Counted from the stretch's first letter, positions 1 to 10,035 are shown. The stretch: 44,869 nt of DNA from Bacteroidota bacterium (GCA_018268195.1 JAFDWZ010000028.1:111196-156064); one strand, 5' to 3'. The notes: generated from the sequence alone by a model not told the origin. Numbers and translations: made by a program.

Positions 1-393
1 TATAAGCTTTAAATAATAGATGAATTACATTCCAATGGAGTCTTACATGTGATGATTAGCGTTTGCAGGAATTGGCTGATGCTACAAAACAAAAATCCCG
101 AAACAAATGTCCCGGGATTTACGAATTAATTTTAGACTAGCGAATTTATTTTCTGTTATAAAATCATAATTCTTTAAACTTAATCCGCATTTGAATGCTA
201 CTGAAATTAAAGACTCAGTTACGTAACTATAAACTATAACAATCACAAAATTGCATAACGGATTAGGTAATGTCAATACTTAATATGTAGTAGTGCTCCG
301 GGTCTTTAAAAGTTAAGCAAGTTAAAATAAACGTTATCAGTACTTAAAGGAAATTTGGCTGCTGAACATTTTGGGTTTAACTTTGACCGATTT
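1..393. other. Non-coding stretch at the left edge
   Basis: No convincing gene is visible. A 64-codon leftward frame spans about 82-276, but it runs through a strong hairpin (93-120) and its translation shows no family resemblance. The segment holds that hairpin and the AT-rich leader of the M20 hydrolase gene. I see no clear TAnnTTTG promoter. Confidence 0.5.
93..120 (-). terminator. Hairpin, terminator-like
   Basis: AAATCCCG (93-100) pairs perfectly with CGGGATTT (113-120) around a 12-nt loop. Read leftward, the stem is followed by a T-rich run (rev. comp. of 84-92), so it would work best as a terminator for leftward transcription. No gene to its right points left, so it may be a remnant or may end an unseen small RNA. 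Confidence 0.45.
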
Positions 394-1584
394 ATGCTTA
401 CAGACCAGATACACCAATATTCAGAAGAGATATTTCAGCGAACGCTGCAGGACAGAGTACATCTTCATCAGCATCCCGAGCTTTCTTTCAAAGAGTTTGA
501 AACGCAGAAGTATGTATGGCAACGTTTGGATGAAATAGGAATCTCCAAAAAACAAAAAGTAGCAACTACCGGTATAGTGGCATTAATAGAGGGTAAGAAT
601 CCTTCTGCAAAAACAATAGCCCTGCGTGCTGACATGGATGCCTTGCCTATACAGGAAGCCAATAAGGTGGATTATTGCTCCAGAAATATAGGAGTAATGC
701 ATGCCTGTGGTCATGATGTGCACACTTCATCCTTATTAGGCGTAGCAACATTGCTGCAGAAAATGAGAAACGAGTTTGAAGGTACTATTAAACTGATTTT
801 TCAACCTGGCGAAGAGAAACTTCCAGGAGGCGCATCCTTAATGATTAAAGAAGGTGCCCTTGAAAACCCCAAGCCGGAAGCAATGTTCGGACAGCATGTG
901 ATGCCGCTTATCGAATGCGGAAAGGTGGGCTTCAGAAGTGGTGTTTATATGGCAAGCACCGATGAAATATATGTTACCGTAAAAGGCAAGGGAGGTCATG
1001 GCGCTACTCCACATCTTAATATTGATCCTGTGCTTATCACTTCGCATATTGTGATAGCATTGCAGCAGATTGTGAGTCGCAATTCCAATCCTATTATGCC
1101 AAGTGTATTGTCATTTGGAAAAGTAATTGCCAACGGTGCTACCAATGTAATTCCCGACACGGTTTATATGGAAGGTACCTTTCGTACTCTGGATGAAAAG
1201 TGGAGAATGGATGCTCATCAGAAAATGATGCAGATGGCAGAAGCTGTGGCCAAGGGTATGGGTGGCAGTTGTGAGTTTAATATTGTTAAAGGATATCCTG
1301 CTCTCATCAACAACCCTGAGTTGACTGCTCGTGCTAAAAAATATGCACAGGAATTTATGGGTAAGGAGAATGTAGTAGATTTAGATATCTGGATGGCAGC
1401 AGAAGATTTTGCTTTTTATTCGCAGCAGTCAAGTGCATGCTTTTATCGTCTAGGTACCCGCAATGAGAAAAGAGGAATCACTTCAACCGTACATACACCT
1501 ACTTTTGATATTGATGAGAATGCTTTGAAAACCGGTGTTGGACTGATGACCTATCTCACATTGCGCGAACTGCAGGAAAAATAA
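394..1584 (+). CDS. M20-family metallo-amidohydrolase (N-acyl amino acid hydrolase / carboxypeptidase type)
   Basis: Likely cytoplasmic dinuclear-metal hydrolase of the M20D (IAA-amino acid/hippurate hydrolase-like) subfamily, cleaving the acyl-amide bond of N-acyl amino acids; the substrate cannot be told from sequence. With the ATG at 394 the protein is 396 aa. It shows RRHLHQHPELS-like spacing (RVHLHQHPELSF, about 21-32), RADMDALP (79-85), the metal-binding HACGHDVHT (103-111, Cys105 and His107), FQPGEEK with the catalytic Glu (about 137-143), a dimerisation-domain GGHGATPH, and a late EDFAFYS motif. An in-frame TTG at 355 would add 13 residues with no family resemblance, so the ATG is preferred. 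It is convergent with the next gene across a shared terminator. Confidence 0.9.
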   Translation: MLTDQIHQYSEEIFQRTLQDRVHLHQHPELSFKEFETQKYVWQRLDEIGISKKQKVATTGIVALIEGKNPSAKTIALRADMDALPIQEANKVDYCSRNIGVMHACGHDVHTSSLLGVATLLQKMRNEFEGTIKLIFQPGEEKLPGGASLMIKEGALENPKPEAMFGQHVMPLIECGKVGFRSGVYMASTDEIYVTVKGKGGHGATPHLNIDPVLITSHIVIALQQIVSRNSNPIMPSVLSFGKVIANGATNVIPDTVYMEGTFRTLDEKWRMDAHQKMMQMAEAVAKGMGGSCEFNIVKGYPALINNPELTARAKKYAQEFMGKENVVDLDIWMAAEDFAFYSQQSSACFYRLGTRNEKRGITSTVHTPTFDIDENALKTGVGLMTYLTLRELQEK

Positions 1585-1689
1585 TCAGGCCTTGTTGAAG
1601 TCCTTCTGTATAATAACGTATGGATGAGAGGAATCGTTTTTTTTATCGAAATGAAAAAAAGGAAATGATTTCTGATTTGCATAAAATTA

Positions 1690-1718
1690 AAAAGGCTGCT
1701 CCGTAGAGACAGCCTTTT
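1690..1718. terminator. Bidirectional intrinsic terminator
   Basis: AAAAGGCTG (1690-1698) pairs with CAGCCTTTT (1710-1718) around an 11-nt loop. T-rich runs follow on both strands (TTTTGTTTT rightward, TTTTTAATTTTA leftward). It lies between the convergent M20 hydrolase and FG-GAP genes and can serve both. Confidence 0.85.
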
Positions 1719-1738
1719 GTTTTGGGGTTATACGTATT

Positions 1739-4621
1739 TTAATTTTTTACCAAACGTACATTCTTGATTTCTCCGTTCATATTAAGCTGTAGATGATAAA
1801 CACCGGAAGCTAATTGCTGTACGCCAATAACATTTTCGCCTGCATTAAGCTGGGTAGTTTGTATCAGACGGGAGGTGGCATCAAACAACTGTGCTTTTAC
1901 AGCTTTTTCTGAGTTGTTTTGAATCACAACTCTGTCAGTCACAGGGTTGGGATATACCGTAATATTCCCTGCTGAAATGTCATTAATACCTGTTGTGATA
2001 TATACATTTACAGGAACAAAGTTACTTGCACACTCAAAACTTTCTTTCTCCACCTGCCAGTCATAAAAATAATAATAGTAAGAATTTCCATTGCTTGAGT
2101 TGGTGATACTTAAAGCATCATTAAGCGTATATGGATAATTTACACCGGTATTATTACGTTTGAAAGCCGGACCGGCAAAACCTAAGTTTGTTTGGTTGAC
2201 TGTAGCGCTTGTGCCTAAAGTATAATTTGTGCCCGGAGTAAGAGCGAAGTTCAGAGTTATTACCTGAGAGTCGGGCTGAACAGTTACATCTGCATAATTA
2301 AGCAAAGTATTGGATGCATCACGAAGTTCAATTCTTCTTTGTCCGGGAGTGTTGGTATAAACTTTTACGGACTTCAGTGTACAGTTTTTGGTAACATCAA
2401 AAGAAGTAGTTGCATTAGTGGTGTTTCCGGGATAACCTCCTGAACCAAACCAGTTATTTAAACCTACAGCGTAAATGCCTCCACCGTAAGTTTCAGTTGC
2501 CTGCATGTAATAGGTAGTATTTGCAGATAAGACAGGTGTAATTAAAGTGTCTCCTGTTGCAATAGCCGTTCCTCCGGTGTTGGTTGTGTACCATGAAATG
2601 TTTGAACCACTTGTAGCAACAAGTGTAGCACTACCCGCTAAGGGCATGCTTACATCATTGGCAGTAGGGTCAGCAACAGTAAACACCGTTACTCCAATAG
2701 GCAACGAAGTAAATGCCTGACAGATTCCCTGTATGGTTAATGTAACCGGTCCATCCGTGGTAACGGTTGCTATTTGTGTAGTATCACCATTTGACCACAG
2801 GTAGGAACTTAATCCTGCGGGCCCTTCAACCTGAACACTACTTCCATTACAGAAAGTTGTTTGTCCGAGAGCGGTAATGGCAGGAGTCTGATCAGGAGAT
2901 GGAATTACTGTCATAGTAGCTGATGTAGCGCTGCAGTTATTTCCTGCTTCGGTTATCCGTACGGAATACTCTCCTATTTGCGTAACAGTTAAAGTTTGAG
3001 CAGTACTGCTGTCACTCCATAAATAACTATATCCGGCAGGTGCAGTTAATGTAAGACTTTGTCCGTTAGTACAAAGCACCAAAGGACCTGATGCAGTAAC
3101 AATAGCTTCGGGAGAAACACAATCATTTTCCTTTACAGTGAGAAACTGGTTGATAGAGGGATTAATTATTGTTTGACTTATGCCACTTGGCCAGTTAATC
3201 ACAACAGAGTCAATTGCAGTTGCAGTGCCAAGACCGAAATGCAAGGTAGCACTGCTGTTGGTACCATAACTTTCGCCTGCACGCACCTCGCGCAATTGAA
3301 CACCCCATGCTCCGTAAATTTTTGCACGGGCCCCGATAGCGTCTTTATTGGATTGTGTTCCTTCAAGCACTACATTAAAGAAATTATTTACCGGGATATT
3401 ATTTCCGAGTGCATTGGCTATGATGTTTTGTACACTTCCATTGTTTAACCAAATTACATCGGCAACTGAAGAGGGGTTTGTATAAATACTTGCATAGCTG
3501 GCCATAATATCAATCCATCCATCATGGTTTACGTCACCAAGCGCGAAAGATTCCATACTGTTGTTATTAAATAATCCGTTGATACGGGTAAAAGTCCCAT
3601 TGCCGTTGTTATGCCAGAAACGGGCATCACTTCCTGTTACCAAAATGTCAATAAATCCATCGTTGTCGAAATCTTCCATAGCGCTTTCAATAGGAGTGAT
3701 ATCTGATACTGTAAATCCTGTAGTGGTAGTAATTTCAGTATAAACTCCTGTTCCGTCATTCTGAAAAATCTGACTTGCATGATCATGATTGGTTACCATC
3801 AGGTCAAGGTCACCATCATTGTCAATATCACCAAATGAAGCTGTCCATGACTGCCATCCAATATTGATGTTGTAAGCAGCAGCATTTTCTGTAAAGGTTC
3901 CATTGCCATTATTCACAAACATCACATTTATCCTTCTTGGATCGGAAGGATTACTTACGCTCTGACGACACTTTGCTATATACAAATCCAAATCCCCGTC
4001 ATTATCAAAATCAGTCCATACGCTGCCGTAGTTACCGGAGTTATCTGAACCATTCGGCAAATTAAAATTGATGATACTTGACTGGGAAGGATAGTTTCCT
4101 GCTCCGTCATTCAGATAAATATGACTTGCTGCATTATCATCGCAGCACATAATATCAATCCATCCATCATTATTAAAATCACCGAAGGTGAGGTTTTGTA
4201 AAAAGAAATTGGAGTTAGGTAACCATGAAATGGTGCCACCGGTACCGGTATTATTTGTTTTGATAATGCCAATTCCGTTGGAGCCGCTATATCCCCCTGC
4301 TATAACATCTTTATAGCCGTTTTTATCAATGTCTGCTACTGCCATTCCCCACGCACCATTAGTGAAAGAACCAAGTGATATGCGTTGAAATTGATTATTT
4401 GGAGTTTGCACATCCACAAAGCAGTATTTGCCTTGATCCAGCCTGACAATATCATCCAGGCCATCGTTGTTCCAATCAACAACCGCTATAGGGCAACCAC
4501 TGTGCATTGCAGGTGATGCGAGGCGACTGTTGGCATTTGTAAACGATAATTGTGCATGCGTTTGCAATGAAATCAATGCAATTGCACTTGCCAAAACAGG
4601 TAAACGAAATGTGTTTTTCAT
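1739..4621 (-). CDS. T9SS-sorted FG-GAP/VCBS-repeat protein with ASPIC/UnbV (CRTAC1-like) domain
   Basis: Predicted secreted, surface or extracellular protein of 960 aa. Signal peptide about 1-23 (cleavage after THA). Residues about 40-400 hold repeated FG-GAP/VCBS units with calcium-loop motifs such as DFNNDGWID, DFDNDGDLD, DIDNDGDLD and DVNHDGWID, expected to form a beta-propeller. About 427-495 matches ASPIC/UnbV (GARAKIYG ... VINWPSG). Then come two Ig/PKD-like modules and an aromatic-rich domain (about 740-880). The last ~80 residues form a type A T9SS sorting domain (VYPNPVTD ... SGVYHLQL ... VRLVKN). The start is the ATG before MKNTFRLP, because it opens the signal peptide; the frame stays open upstream into the neighbouring gene. 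It follows the cytochrome gene by 52 bp, probably in one operon. Binding partner unknown. Confidence 0.85.
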   Translation of the reverse strand: MKNTFRLPVLASAIALISLQTHAQLSFTNANSRLASPAMHSGCPIAVVDWNNDGLDDIVRLDQGKYCFVDVQTPNNQFQRISLGSFTNGAWGMAVADIDKNGYKDVIAGGYSGSNGIGIIKTNNTGTGGTISWLPNSNFFLQNLTFGDFNNDGWIDIMCCDDNAASHIYLNDGAGNYPSQSSIINFNLPNGSDNSGNYGSVWTDFDNDGDLDLYIAKCRQSVSNPSDPRRINVMFVNNGNGTFTENAAAYNINIGWQSWTASFGDIDNDGDLDLMVTNHDHASQIFQNDGTGVYTEITTTTGFTVSDITPIESAMEDFDNDGFIDILVTGSDARFWHNNGNGTFTRINGLFNNNSMESFALGDVNHDGWIDIMASYASIYTNPSSVADVIWLNNGSVQNIIANALGNNIPVNNFFNVVLEGTQSNKDAIGARAKIYGAWGVQLREVRAGESYGTNSSATLHFGLGTATAIDSVVINWPSGISQTIINPSINQFLTVKENDCVSPEAIVTASGPLVLCTNGQSLTLTAPAGYSYLWSDSSTAQTLTVTQIGEYSVRITEAGNNCSATSATMTVIPSPDQTPAITALGQTTFCNGSSVQVEGPAGLSSYLWSNGDTTQIATVTTDGPVTLTIQGICQAFTSLPIGVTVFTVADPTANDVSMPLAGSATLVATSGSNISWYTTNTGGTAIATGDTLITPVLSANTTYYMQATETYGGGIYAVGLNNWFGSGGYPGNTTNATTSFDVTKNCTLKSVKVYTNTPGQRRIELRDASNTLLNYADVTVQPDSQVITLNFALTPGTNYTLGTSATVNQTNLGFAGPAFKRNNTGVNYPYTLNDALSITNSSNGNSYYYYFYDWQVEKESFECASNFVPVNVYITTGINDISAGNITVYPNPVTDRVVIQNNSEKAVKAQLFDATSRLIQTTQLNAGENVIGVQQLASGVYHLQLNMNGEIKNVRLVKN

Positions 4622-4673
4622 TTTTTGATTTGTTAAGAGTTGAATAAATCTTTTATTGTTTATTGTTATTAAA

Positions 4674-6614
4674 CTAAATGTAAAGTATTTTCTTTGTTTG
4701 CGACTGACCATTGATGGTAATACGCATATAATAGATGCCTTTAACCTGTGGCAATTGAACTTCCACTGTATTACGGTCAATAGTTTTATTGCTGAAGTGT
4801 TGAATTTGTTTTCCTCTCTGATCCCATAGTTCAATTGTAACCAGTTGTGATTTCAGGTTTGTTATAACCACTCTTCCGTCTGAAGTGGGATTGGGAATCA
4901 CATTAATATTTTGACTTACCGGGCTTGTTATTCCGGTTTGAATATTCAGTAATGAGTCTGCAGTTACTTTGACAGGGCTTTTATCTGCATTTGCATACAT
5001 TGCCATAAAAGCATTTATTTCGGGCGAAGAGAAAGTACTCATATCGCTGAGGAATGCCGGAGGAAGCGTTTGATAATAAACGGCTGTGTAAACATTGATT
5101 GTTCCTGAATAGCCTCCTAATGAAATATGATAATGAACCACATCTTTTCCTGTACCTTCAATAGATCCGTTGAAATTAAAATCAAGGTCGCTGGAAGCGC
5201 TACCAATTATTTTGCAGGTGTCGTAGGCATTATGCTGGGTTGTGAATCCTAAAGGAGGAATTCGATTGTCTTTAAGAGGAGCATAGGCCTGTTCCAAAAT
5301 GGTGGTAGGGTTTCCAATGACATTACCCATCACCATTTCATAAATCTGTTTTTGATTTGGAGATGTTATAATATCATGATGAGGTTCAAATGGTGTAACA
5401 GGATTAACAACTTCATAATTGGAGTCGAATAATCCTGATGCAAATAAAGTATCACCATTGGCTTTTGTTACTATCATTTGTACTACCGCTCTGCGTGAGG
5501 GGTAACCGCTTGGAAATTTATGACCGGCTTTGTTTTTCAGCACAACATCTACATAAGCGGTATCATTGGTGATGGTATTTAAACTGGCAGTAGCATCTAA
5601 AGCTTGGGTTGTAAGCATGTGGTCTATCGCAACCAGTGTGGAGTCGAAATTATAGTCGGGAGCATTCACTCCCAATGCTGTTTTATTCTGTTTAATCAGT
5701 TTCACCATAAAGGAATTGGCACCTGCAAATTGATGCAGATTAAAAGGTGTTCTCCCGGGTAGTCCAATATTTCCATTGGCTAAAACTACCGGGTCCTCAA
5801 TTTGCGGCATGTGGCACGTTTGGCACTTAGTGTCCTGTGAAGGGTAAGCAGAATTCAACCATTCATGATAGGTAGCCTGCTCAATGAAAGTGGTTCCGGT
5901 AGGTACATTGTTTAAATCAAATGAACTGGAAATAAGCGTGTGACAGGGAGAACAAAAACGTCCTTCGCTGACATGAGTACTGAAAGTAGGTGTGTAACCC
6001 ACATAAAGTTGCATAGGTCCGGCTACAGGAAATTCAAATGGGCCGAACATTACTTTGTTGGTGTCATAAGGAATATTTCCTGTAAACAATGATCCCAATG
6101 TGCTGCTGTCGCCAATAGCATGACAGGCAGTGCAACTTACTCCTGAAAGTCCCAGGGAATCATTCACCAGGTCGGCAAGGGTATAATGTTGTTGTCCGTG
6201 GAACATGGCAGTATAATGTCCTGCAGGCGCGTGACAGGTGATACATAAATTTTGTGTCTCAATAGAATGGGAGGGGTTATTTAATATTTCATGACTCAGT
6301 TTTGCACGCCAAAGAGGGTCTCTCGCTGACAACCCCATCATGGATGTTTCCCAGTCATCAAACAAATTTACATCATGTCCATTGGCATCTACATTGGCCA
6401 AGCCAAGTGTGTCGTACCCATGGCAGCCCTGGCATTCTGTTGGCACAAGAAAAAATTCTCCCGAAGCTATAGGAGTCATCATTTTATGATTCTTGAAAAA
6501 TTCCAATTCACCGTCAGTATGATATGCTTTGGCAACTTGGGGATTAAAAGGAAAAGTACTGGCAATGCAGATTACAGCAACGACAGACGCCAGAACGGCA
6601 ATTTTGTTTTTCAT
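4674..6614 (-). CDS. T9SS-sorted pentaheme cytochrome c
   Basis: 646-aa predicted extracellular or surface electron-transfer protein. The N-terminus (1-30) is a hydrophobic export signal. Five CXXCH heme c motifs are visible: CQGCH (61), CITCH (124), CTACH (161), CSPCH (221), CQTCH (264). A His-rich segment around 110-145 could supply distal ligands. The middle (about 330-550) is a beta-rich region like that of other multiheme cytochromes of the c554/NapC-NrfH-like world, but I cannot name the family. The last ~75 residues are a T9SS sorting domain (VIPNPTSDGR ... IYYMRITI ... KKILYI). The ATG at 6614 is chosen because it starts the signal peptide (MKNKIAVLAS). It is first gene of a likely two-gene unit. 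Heme attachment would need a cytochrome c maturation system, not in this window. Redox partner unknown. Confidence 0.85.
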   Translation of the reverse strand: MKNKIAVLASVVAVICIASTFPFNPQVAKAYHTDGELEFFKNHKMMTPIASGEFFLVPTECQGCHGYDTLGLANVDANGHDVNLFDDWETSMMGLSARDPLWRAKLSHEILNNPSHSIETQNLCITCHAPAGHYTAMFHGQQHYTLADLVNDSLGLSGVSCTACHAIGDSSTLGSLFTGNIPYDTNKVMFGPFEFPVAGPMQLYVGYTPTFSTHVSEGRFCSPCHTLISSSFDLNNVPTGTTFIEQATYHEWLNSAYPSQDTKCQTCHMPQIEDPVVLANGNIGLPGRTPFNLHQFAGANSFMVKLIKQNKTALGVNAPDYNFDSTLVAIDHMLTTQALDATASLNTITNDTAYVDVVLKNKAGHKFPSGYPSRRAVVQMIVTKANGDTLFASGLFDSNYEVVNPVTPFEPHHDIITSPNQKQIYEMVMGNVIGNPTTILEQAYAPLKDNRIPPLGFTTQHNAYDTCKIIGSASSDLDFNFNGSIEGTGKDVVHYHISLGGYSGTINVYTAVYYQTLPPAFLSDMSTFSSPEINAFMAMYANADKSPVKVTADSLLNIQTGITSPVSQNINVIPNPTSDGRVVITNLKSQLVTIELWDQRGKQIQHFSNKTIDRNTVEVQLPQVKGIYYMRITINGQSQTKKILYI

Positions 6615-6637
6615 GCTGTGTGTGTAAAAGTTTGAAT

Positions 6638-6669
6638 CAAACCGATTATTTAATTGCAATGATAGGCAA
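6638..6669 (-). promoter_or_regulatory. Candidate Bacteroidota promoter of the cytochrome operon
   Basis: On the minus strand TTG (6667-6669) is followed after exactly 21 nt by TCGGTTTG (6638-6645), one mismatch from the TAnnTTTG -7 consensus. The spacing equals that of the better promoters at 10211 and 11730. It sits 24 nt upstream of the chosen ATG. Confidence 0.5.
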
Positions 6670-6745
6670 TGAAGGACCCATTGTCAAGAAATGGTAAAAA
6701 GATTTTGGTGAATTATGAACAAATATGGGTGAGTAGTCCTATCAT

Positions 6746-9238
6746 TTATTCATCTTCTGTTTCTATCTGTAATTCCTTTTGTTTCCTTGAGTCCTCAGTT
6801 TTTTCGTTATCCTTAGGCTTATTGCTGAATTCTTCCTTTATGGTTTTAATGAAGTCTTTTCTTCCTTCCTGAACCGATTTGGTGATATTTTTTTCTACTC
6901 CCAGCCTGTCCAGTGTAAATTTAGGATTATCCAAAGGTCCTTTCATAGTGAGGTATAAATTAAGACCGCCTGAGGCATCTTCCTGAATGGTTCCGAACTC
7001 GGTGTTTTGCTGTTTTACTTTTCGCCCAAGGAGTTGAGATAGCTTCAGCTTTATGCGGTAATCTACCCAATTGGCAAACGTATGCTCTCCGTTTACTGTA
7101 ATGTTAATCGCGGATGAATGTATTTCCATAGTAGGAATGAGGATTTTTTGCTGGCGAATCTGAATGGTATTTTTCAAGGTCGAAAATTTAACGTTCTGTA
7201 AATCGCTTCCTTTTACATATCTGGAAAGTTTAAGCATAGGTTTAAAATTTATCAGTTCACCGTCTTCAATAGTAATATCAGCTGAAGTGAAAATTCTATC
7301 CCGGTTTACATGAAGATTTTTATCCCACACGGAAGCAAAGTCAACAGTAGAGGTTACTGAGCCTCTGATGTTTTTGTCGGTAAGAGTTGCTTGCCCGAAA
7401 TCACCGGTTTCATAAAAGAGCTTTTGTACGTTCAGTTTGTTAATTCGGGCATTGCATGAAATCAGCAATGAATCTTTCTGCGAAGCATTCAGTTGGCCAT
7501 CTATAGTCACATTTCCTTCCATGGCATTGAATTGTACATTTTCAGCTGAAAGAATCTTGTTTTTAATCACTATATTTCCGTTGAAGTCGGAAGCATTAAA
7601 TTTTCTGAACTGAATGTTGGCAGCATGCACACTGGCGTTAAAGTTTAAGTTTTCGGGCAAATCAAAAACTGAGGCAGAATCCGAATGACTATCCGTAGCA
7701 AGCAATTCGTTTAAGTCCAGAAATTCACTTTCAGCAATTCCTTTCACTGTTAAGAGTTGATTTTCTCTGAAAATATAATTATAGAAATTGCTGATGTTGG
7801 CATTGAGCGTCATATCACTTTTCCCTGCTTTTATTTTTAAATCTTCAACCAAAACTTCTGCATCATTCAATACAATTTTGCCCTGAAGATTATTTACAAC
7901 TAAAGGACGTTTTTTGAGTTTGAACTGAATGTCTGTGAGTAGTAGCGTCCCTTTGGAACGATAAGTTTCTTTCTTATCCATCTGCCCTATAACCGAGCCA
8001 TTAAATGATATGGTGCCTTTTTGATTTTCTGCAAAGTCATTAGGAAGATATCTGCTTAGGCTGGCCACACTCATGTTTGCATTCACAGTAATATCCATAT
8101 ACGGGTTTTTCAGATTTTCAAGGTAAACATCTGCACTCAGTGGCTTCCCTTCAAGTGTTGCACGGATATTACTTAGTTTTAATACACTGTAAGGTTTGCT
8201 ATTGCTGATGTGATTGGAATAATAACCTTCAAGTGAAACGTTTCGCAGAGCGTATATGTCTCTGTCAGGAGTGATGTCTGTTTTTTTTGTCCCGAATTTT
8301 ATTTCAATAAATGGCGACTGGCTTTTGTTTGCTGTATTAATAATGGAAGTTTCAAAATATACGTTTCCGGAATATTTGTAATTCAGGATTTGTGGTGATA
8401 GCCATGCTGAAGGCAATAATGTGGATAGCTCTCCGGCATTAGCCTTGTTTGAAGTTATTTTAAGTTTATAGGAAGGGGTGTTGTTAGCAAGAATGTTTAT
8501 TGCTCCCTCAGCACTCAGTGAAAGGTTTTCAATCTTGATTTTTGTTTGGTCGAAAGTGTAATGTCGCCCTCGGGTATCAATTATTGCTTTGCCTGAAAGA
8601 TGTGTTTTTTTACCTTCCAGATACTGCATATTGTCATGTAGCAGGGAGTAGATATAAAAATCAGCATCTGTATTCAGGTTGAATGTATCATCGTTAAAGT
8701 TTCCTGAAAGAGTAGCTTTATCAATGTCATTATTAAAATAGAATCGTGAATGCCTGTCATCTATTACTAATTTGATTGTTTTTAATATAACCTTATCGAA
8801 GTTGGCGGTGAAAGATTTTTCGCTTTTAGAAGGTTTGAAAATATCGTCATTATGCTCACGGTTTTCAGTAGTTATAATATTCAATCCCGCTCGCACAACT
8901 TCAATTTTTTTTAGCTGTATGGTATTGGTGAATATGCTGAAAATGCTCAGCATAAGATCTATTCGCTGAGCCTTTAGCAGAGGTTTGTCCTTAATGGCTA
9001 TTGGGTAGCCTTTAATTTCTACATCTTCAAGCGATAGGGTAGCATAAGGAAAATGACGAATCAAAGAGAATTGGATTTTTTGAACGGATGCAGGAGCTTG
9101 CAGGTTATTGTTTATTTCCTCAATTACCAGTGATTTTATTTTGTCTTCAAAAGCAATGCTCAACCCCCAGGCAATAAGCAGAAAGGCAAAAATTATAGAA
9201 ATAGTAATCCCGGAAATACGAAGGATTTTGTTCATCAT
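6746..9238 (-). CDS. AsmA-family envelope protein
   Basis: 830-aa protein with one N-terminal membrane helix (about 6-28) followed by a long beta-rich periplasmic region, the layout of AsmA/TamB-like proteins thought to bridge inner and outer membranes and affect lipid transport or outer-membrane assembly. The start of the mature part (VIEEINNNLQAPASVQKIQFSLIRHFPYATLSLEDVE, split over about 38-75) is typical of AsmA. The C-terminal region (about 690-790) keeps the AsmA_2-like pattern ending in NPKFTLDRLG, then a charged tail rich in Lys/Glu. Two ATGs lie side by side (9236-9238 and 9233-9235). It stands between the cytochrome pair and superoxide dismutase with gaps of over 130 bp, so it is probably its own unit. 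Confidence 0.8.
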   Translation of the reverse strand: MMNKILRISGITISIIFAFLLIAWGLSIAFEDKIKSLVIEEINNNLQAPASVQKIQFSLIRHFPYATLSLEDVEIKGYPIAIKDKPLLKAQRIDLMLSIFSIFTNTIQLKKIEVVRAGLNIITTENREHNDDIFKPSKSEKSFTANFDKVILKTIKLVIDDRHSRFYFNNDIDKATLSGNFNDDTFNLNTDADFYIYSLLHDNMQYLEGKKTHLSGKAIIDTRGRHYTFDQTKIKIENLSLSAEGAINILANNTPSYKLKITSNKANAGELSTLLPSAWLSPQILNYKYSGNVYFETSIINTANKSQSPFIEIKFGTKKTDITPDRDIYALRNVSLEGYYSNHISNSKPYSVLKLSNIRATLEGKPLSADVYLENLKNPYMDITVNANMSVASLSRYLPNDFAENQKGTISFNGSVIGQMDKKETYRSKGTLLLTDIQFKLKKRPLVVNNLQGKIVLNDAEVLVEDLKIKAGKSDMTLNANISNFYNYIFRENQLLTVKGIAESEFLDLNELLATDSHSDSASVFDLPENLNFNASVHAANIQFRKFNASDFNGNIVIKNKILSAENVQFNAMEGNVTIDGQLNASQKDSLLISCNARINKLNVQKLFYETGDFGQATLTDKNIRGSVTSTVDFASVWDKNLHVNRDRIFTSADITIEDGELINFKPMLKLSRYVKGSDLQNVKFSTLKNTIQIRQQKILIPTMEIHSSAINITVNGEHTFANWVDYRIKLKLSQLLGRKVKQQNTEFGTIQEDASGGLNLYLTMKGPLDNPKFTLDRLGVEKNITKSVQEGRKDFIKTIKEEFSNKPKDNEKTEDSRKQKELQIETEDE

Positions 9239-9381
9239 TTTGTTAAACTTACAACTTAACGTGTTATTGTTGTATTCAACCTTTGAATTTTTTAAAAAGC
9301 AATATTAGCTGTATTCTCTTAAATACTTTCTGTATAAAGCGGTTATGTCATTGAATTTATTCACCACATAATGGCAATAAA

Positions 9382-9411
9382 AAAGCTGCATTGCTTTTGC
9401 AATGCAGCTTT
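9382..9411 (-). terminator. Intrinsic terminator of the superoxide dismutase gene
   Basis: AAAGCTGCATTGC (9382-9394) pairs perfectly, 13 bp, with GCAATGCAGCTTT (9399-9411) around a TTTT loop. Read leftward the stem is followed by a T-rich stretch (TTTTTATTG). It lies 21 nt past the superoxide dismutase stop codon. Confidence 0.9.
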
Positions 9412-9432
9412 ACAAAAGAACTTAACCTTCTT

Positions 9433-10035
9433 TTACATTTCGAATCGTTTTGCAACTTCATTCCAGTTAACCACATTCCAGAAAGCATTGCAATAATCAG
9501 GACGTCTGTTCTGATAGTGGAGGTAGTAGGCGTGTTCCCAAACATCCAGTCCTAAAAGTGGCAATCCTTTTACTTCTGCAATATCCATTAGAGGGTTGTC
9601 CTGATTGGGAGTGGAGCATACTTCTAATTTTCCTGATGAGTTTTTAATCAGCCATGCCCATCCTGAACCAAATCGGGTAGCAGCAGCTTGATTGAATTTA
9701 GTCTTAAAATCGTCAAAACTTCCAAAGGCACCGTCAATTGCTTCAGCTAATTTGCCAGAAGGTTTGCCACCTGCATTAGGGCCCATTATTGTCCAGAACA
9801 TAGAGTGGTTGTAATGTCCGCCTCCGTTATTGCGCACTGCTGCAGGATATTTGGAAACATTGGCACAAATTTGTTCAATAGTTAATTTTTCGGCATCGGT
9901 GCCGGCTATGGCTGCATTCAGATTATTTACGTATGCCTGATGATGTTTGCCATGGTGAATTTCCATAGTGCGGGCATCTACATGTGGTTCTAATGCGTTG
10001 AATGCATAAGGTAATGGTGATAATTGAAATGACAT
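9433..10035 (-). CDS. sodA: Superoxide dismutase, Mn-type
   Basis: 200-aa enzyme converting superoxide to oxygen and hydrogen peroxide. Full family length, no signal peptide, so cytoplasmic. Metal ligands are visible as His27 ([11 protein letters not shown]), His77 ([11 protein letters not shown]), Asp164 and His168 ([18 protein letters not shown]). The choice of manganese rests on Gly73 (GGH rather than the Gln of iron enzymes) and Gln145 in STPNQDNPL, the position that is Gln in MnSODs and Ala in FeSODs; a cambialistic enzyme is possible. The gene is monocistronic, with its own terminator, and divergent from the small lipoprotein gene. TACATTTG on the minus strand (10071-10078) may be its -7 element, but I see no matching -33 TTG. 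Confidence 0.95.
   Translation of the reverse strand: MSFQLSPLPYAFNALEPHVDARTMEIHHGKHHQAYVNNLNAAIAGTDAEKLTIEQICANVSKYPAAVRNNGGGHYNHSMFWTIMGPNAGGKPSGKLAEAIDGAFGSFDDFKTKFNQAAATRFGSGWAWLIKNSSGKLEVCSTPNQDNPLMDIAEVKGLPLLGLDVWEHAYYLHYQNRRPDYCNAFWNVVNWNEVAKRFEM

Noticed and set aside
82..276. 64-codon leftward frame at the left edge
   Set aside because: It runs through a strong hairpin and its translation is an AT-rich hydrophobic string with no family features.
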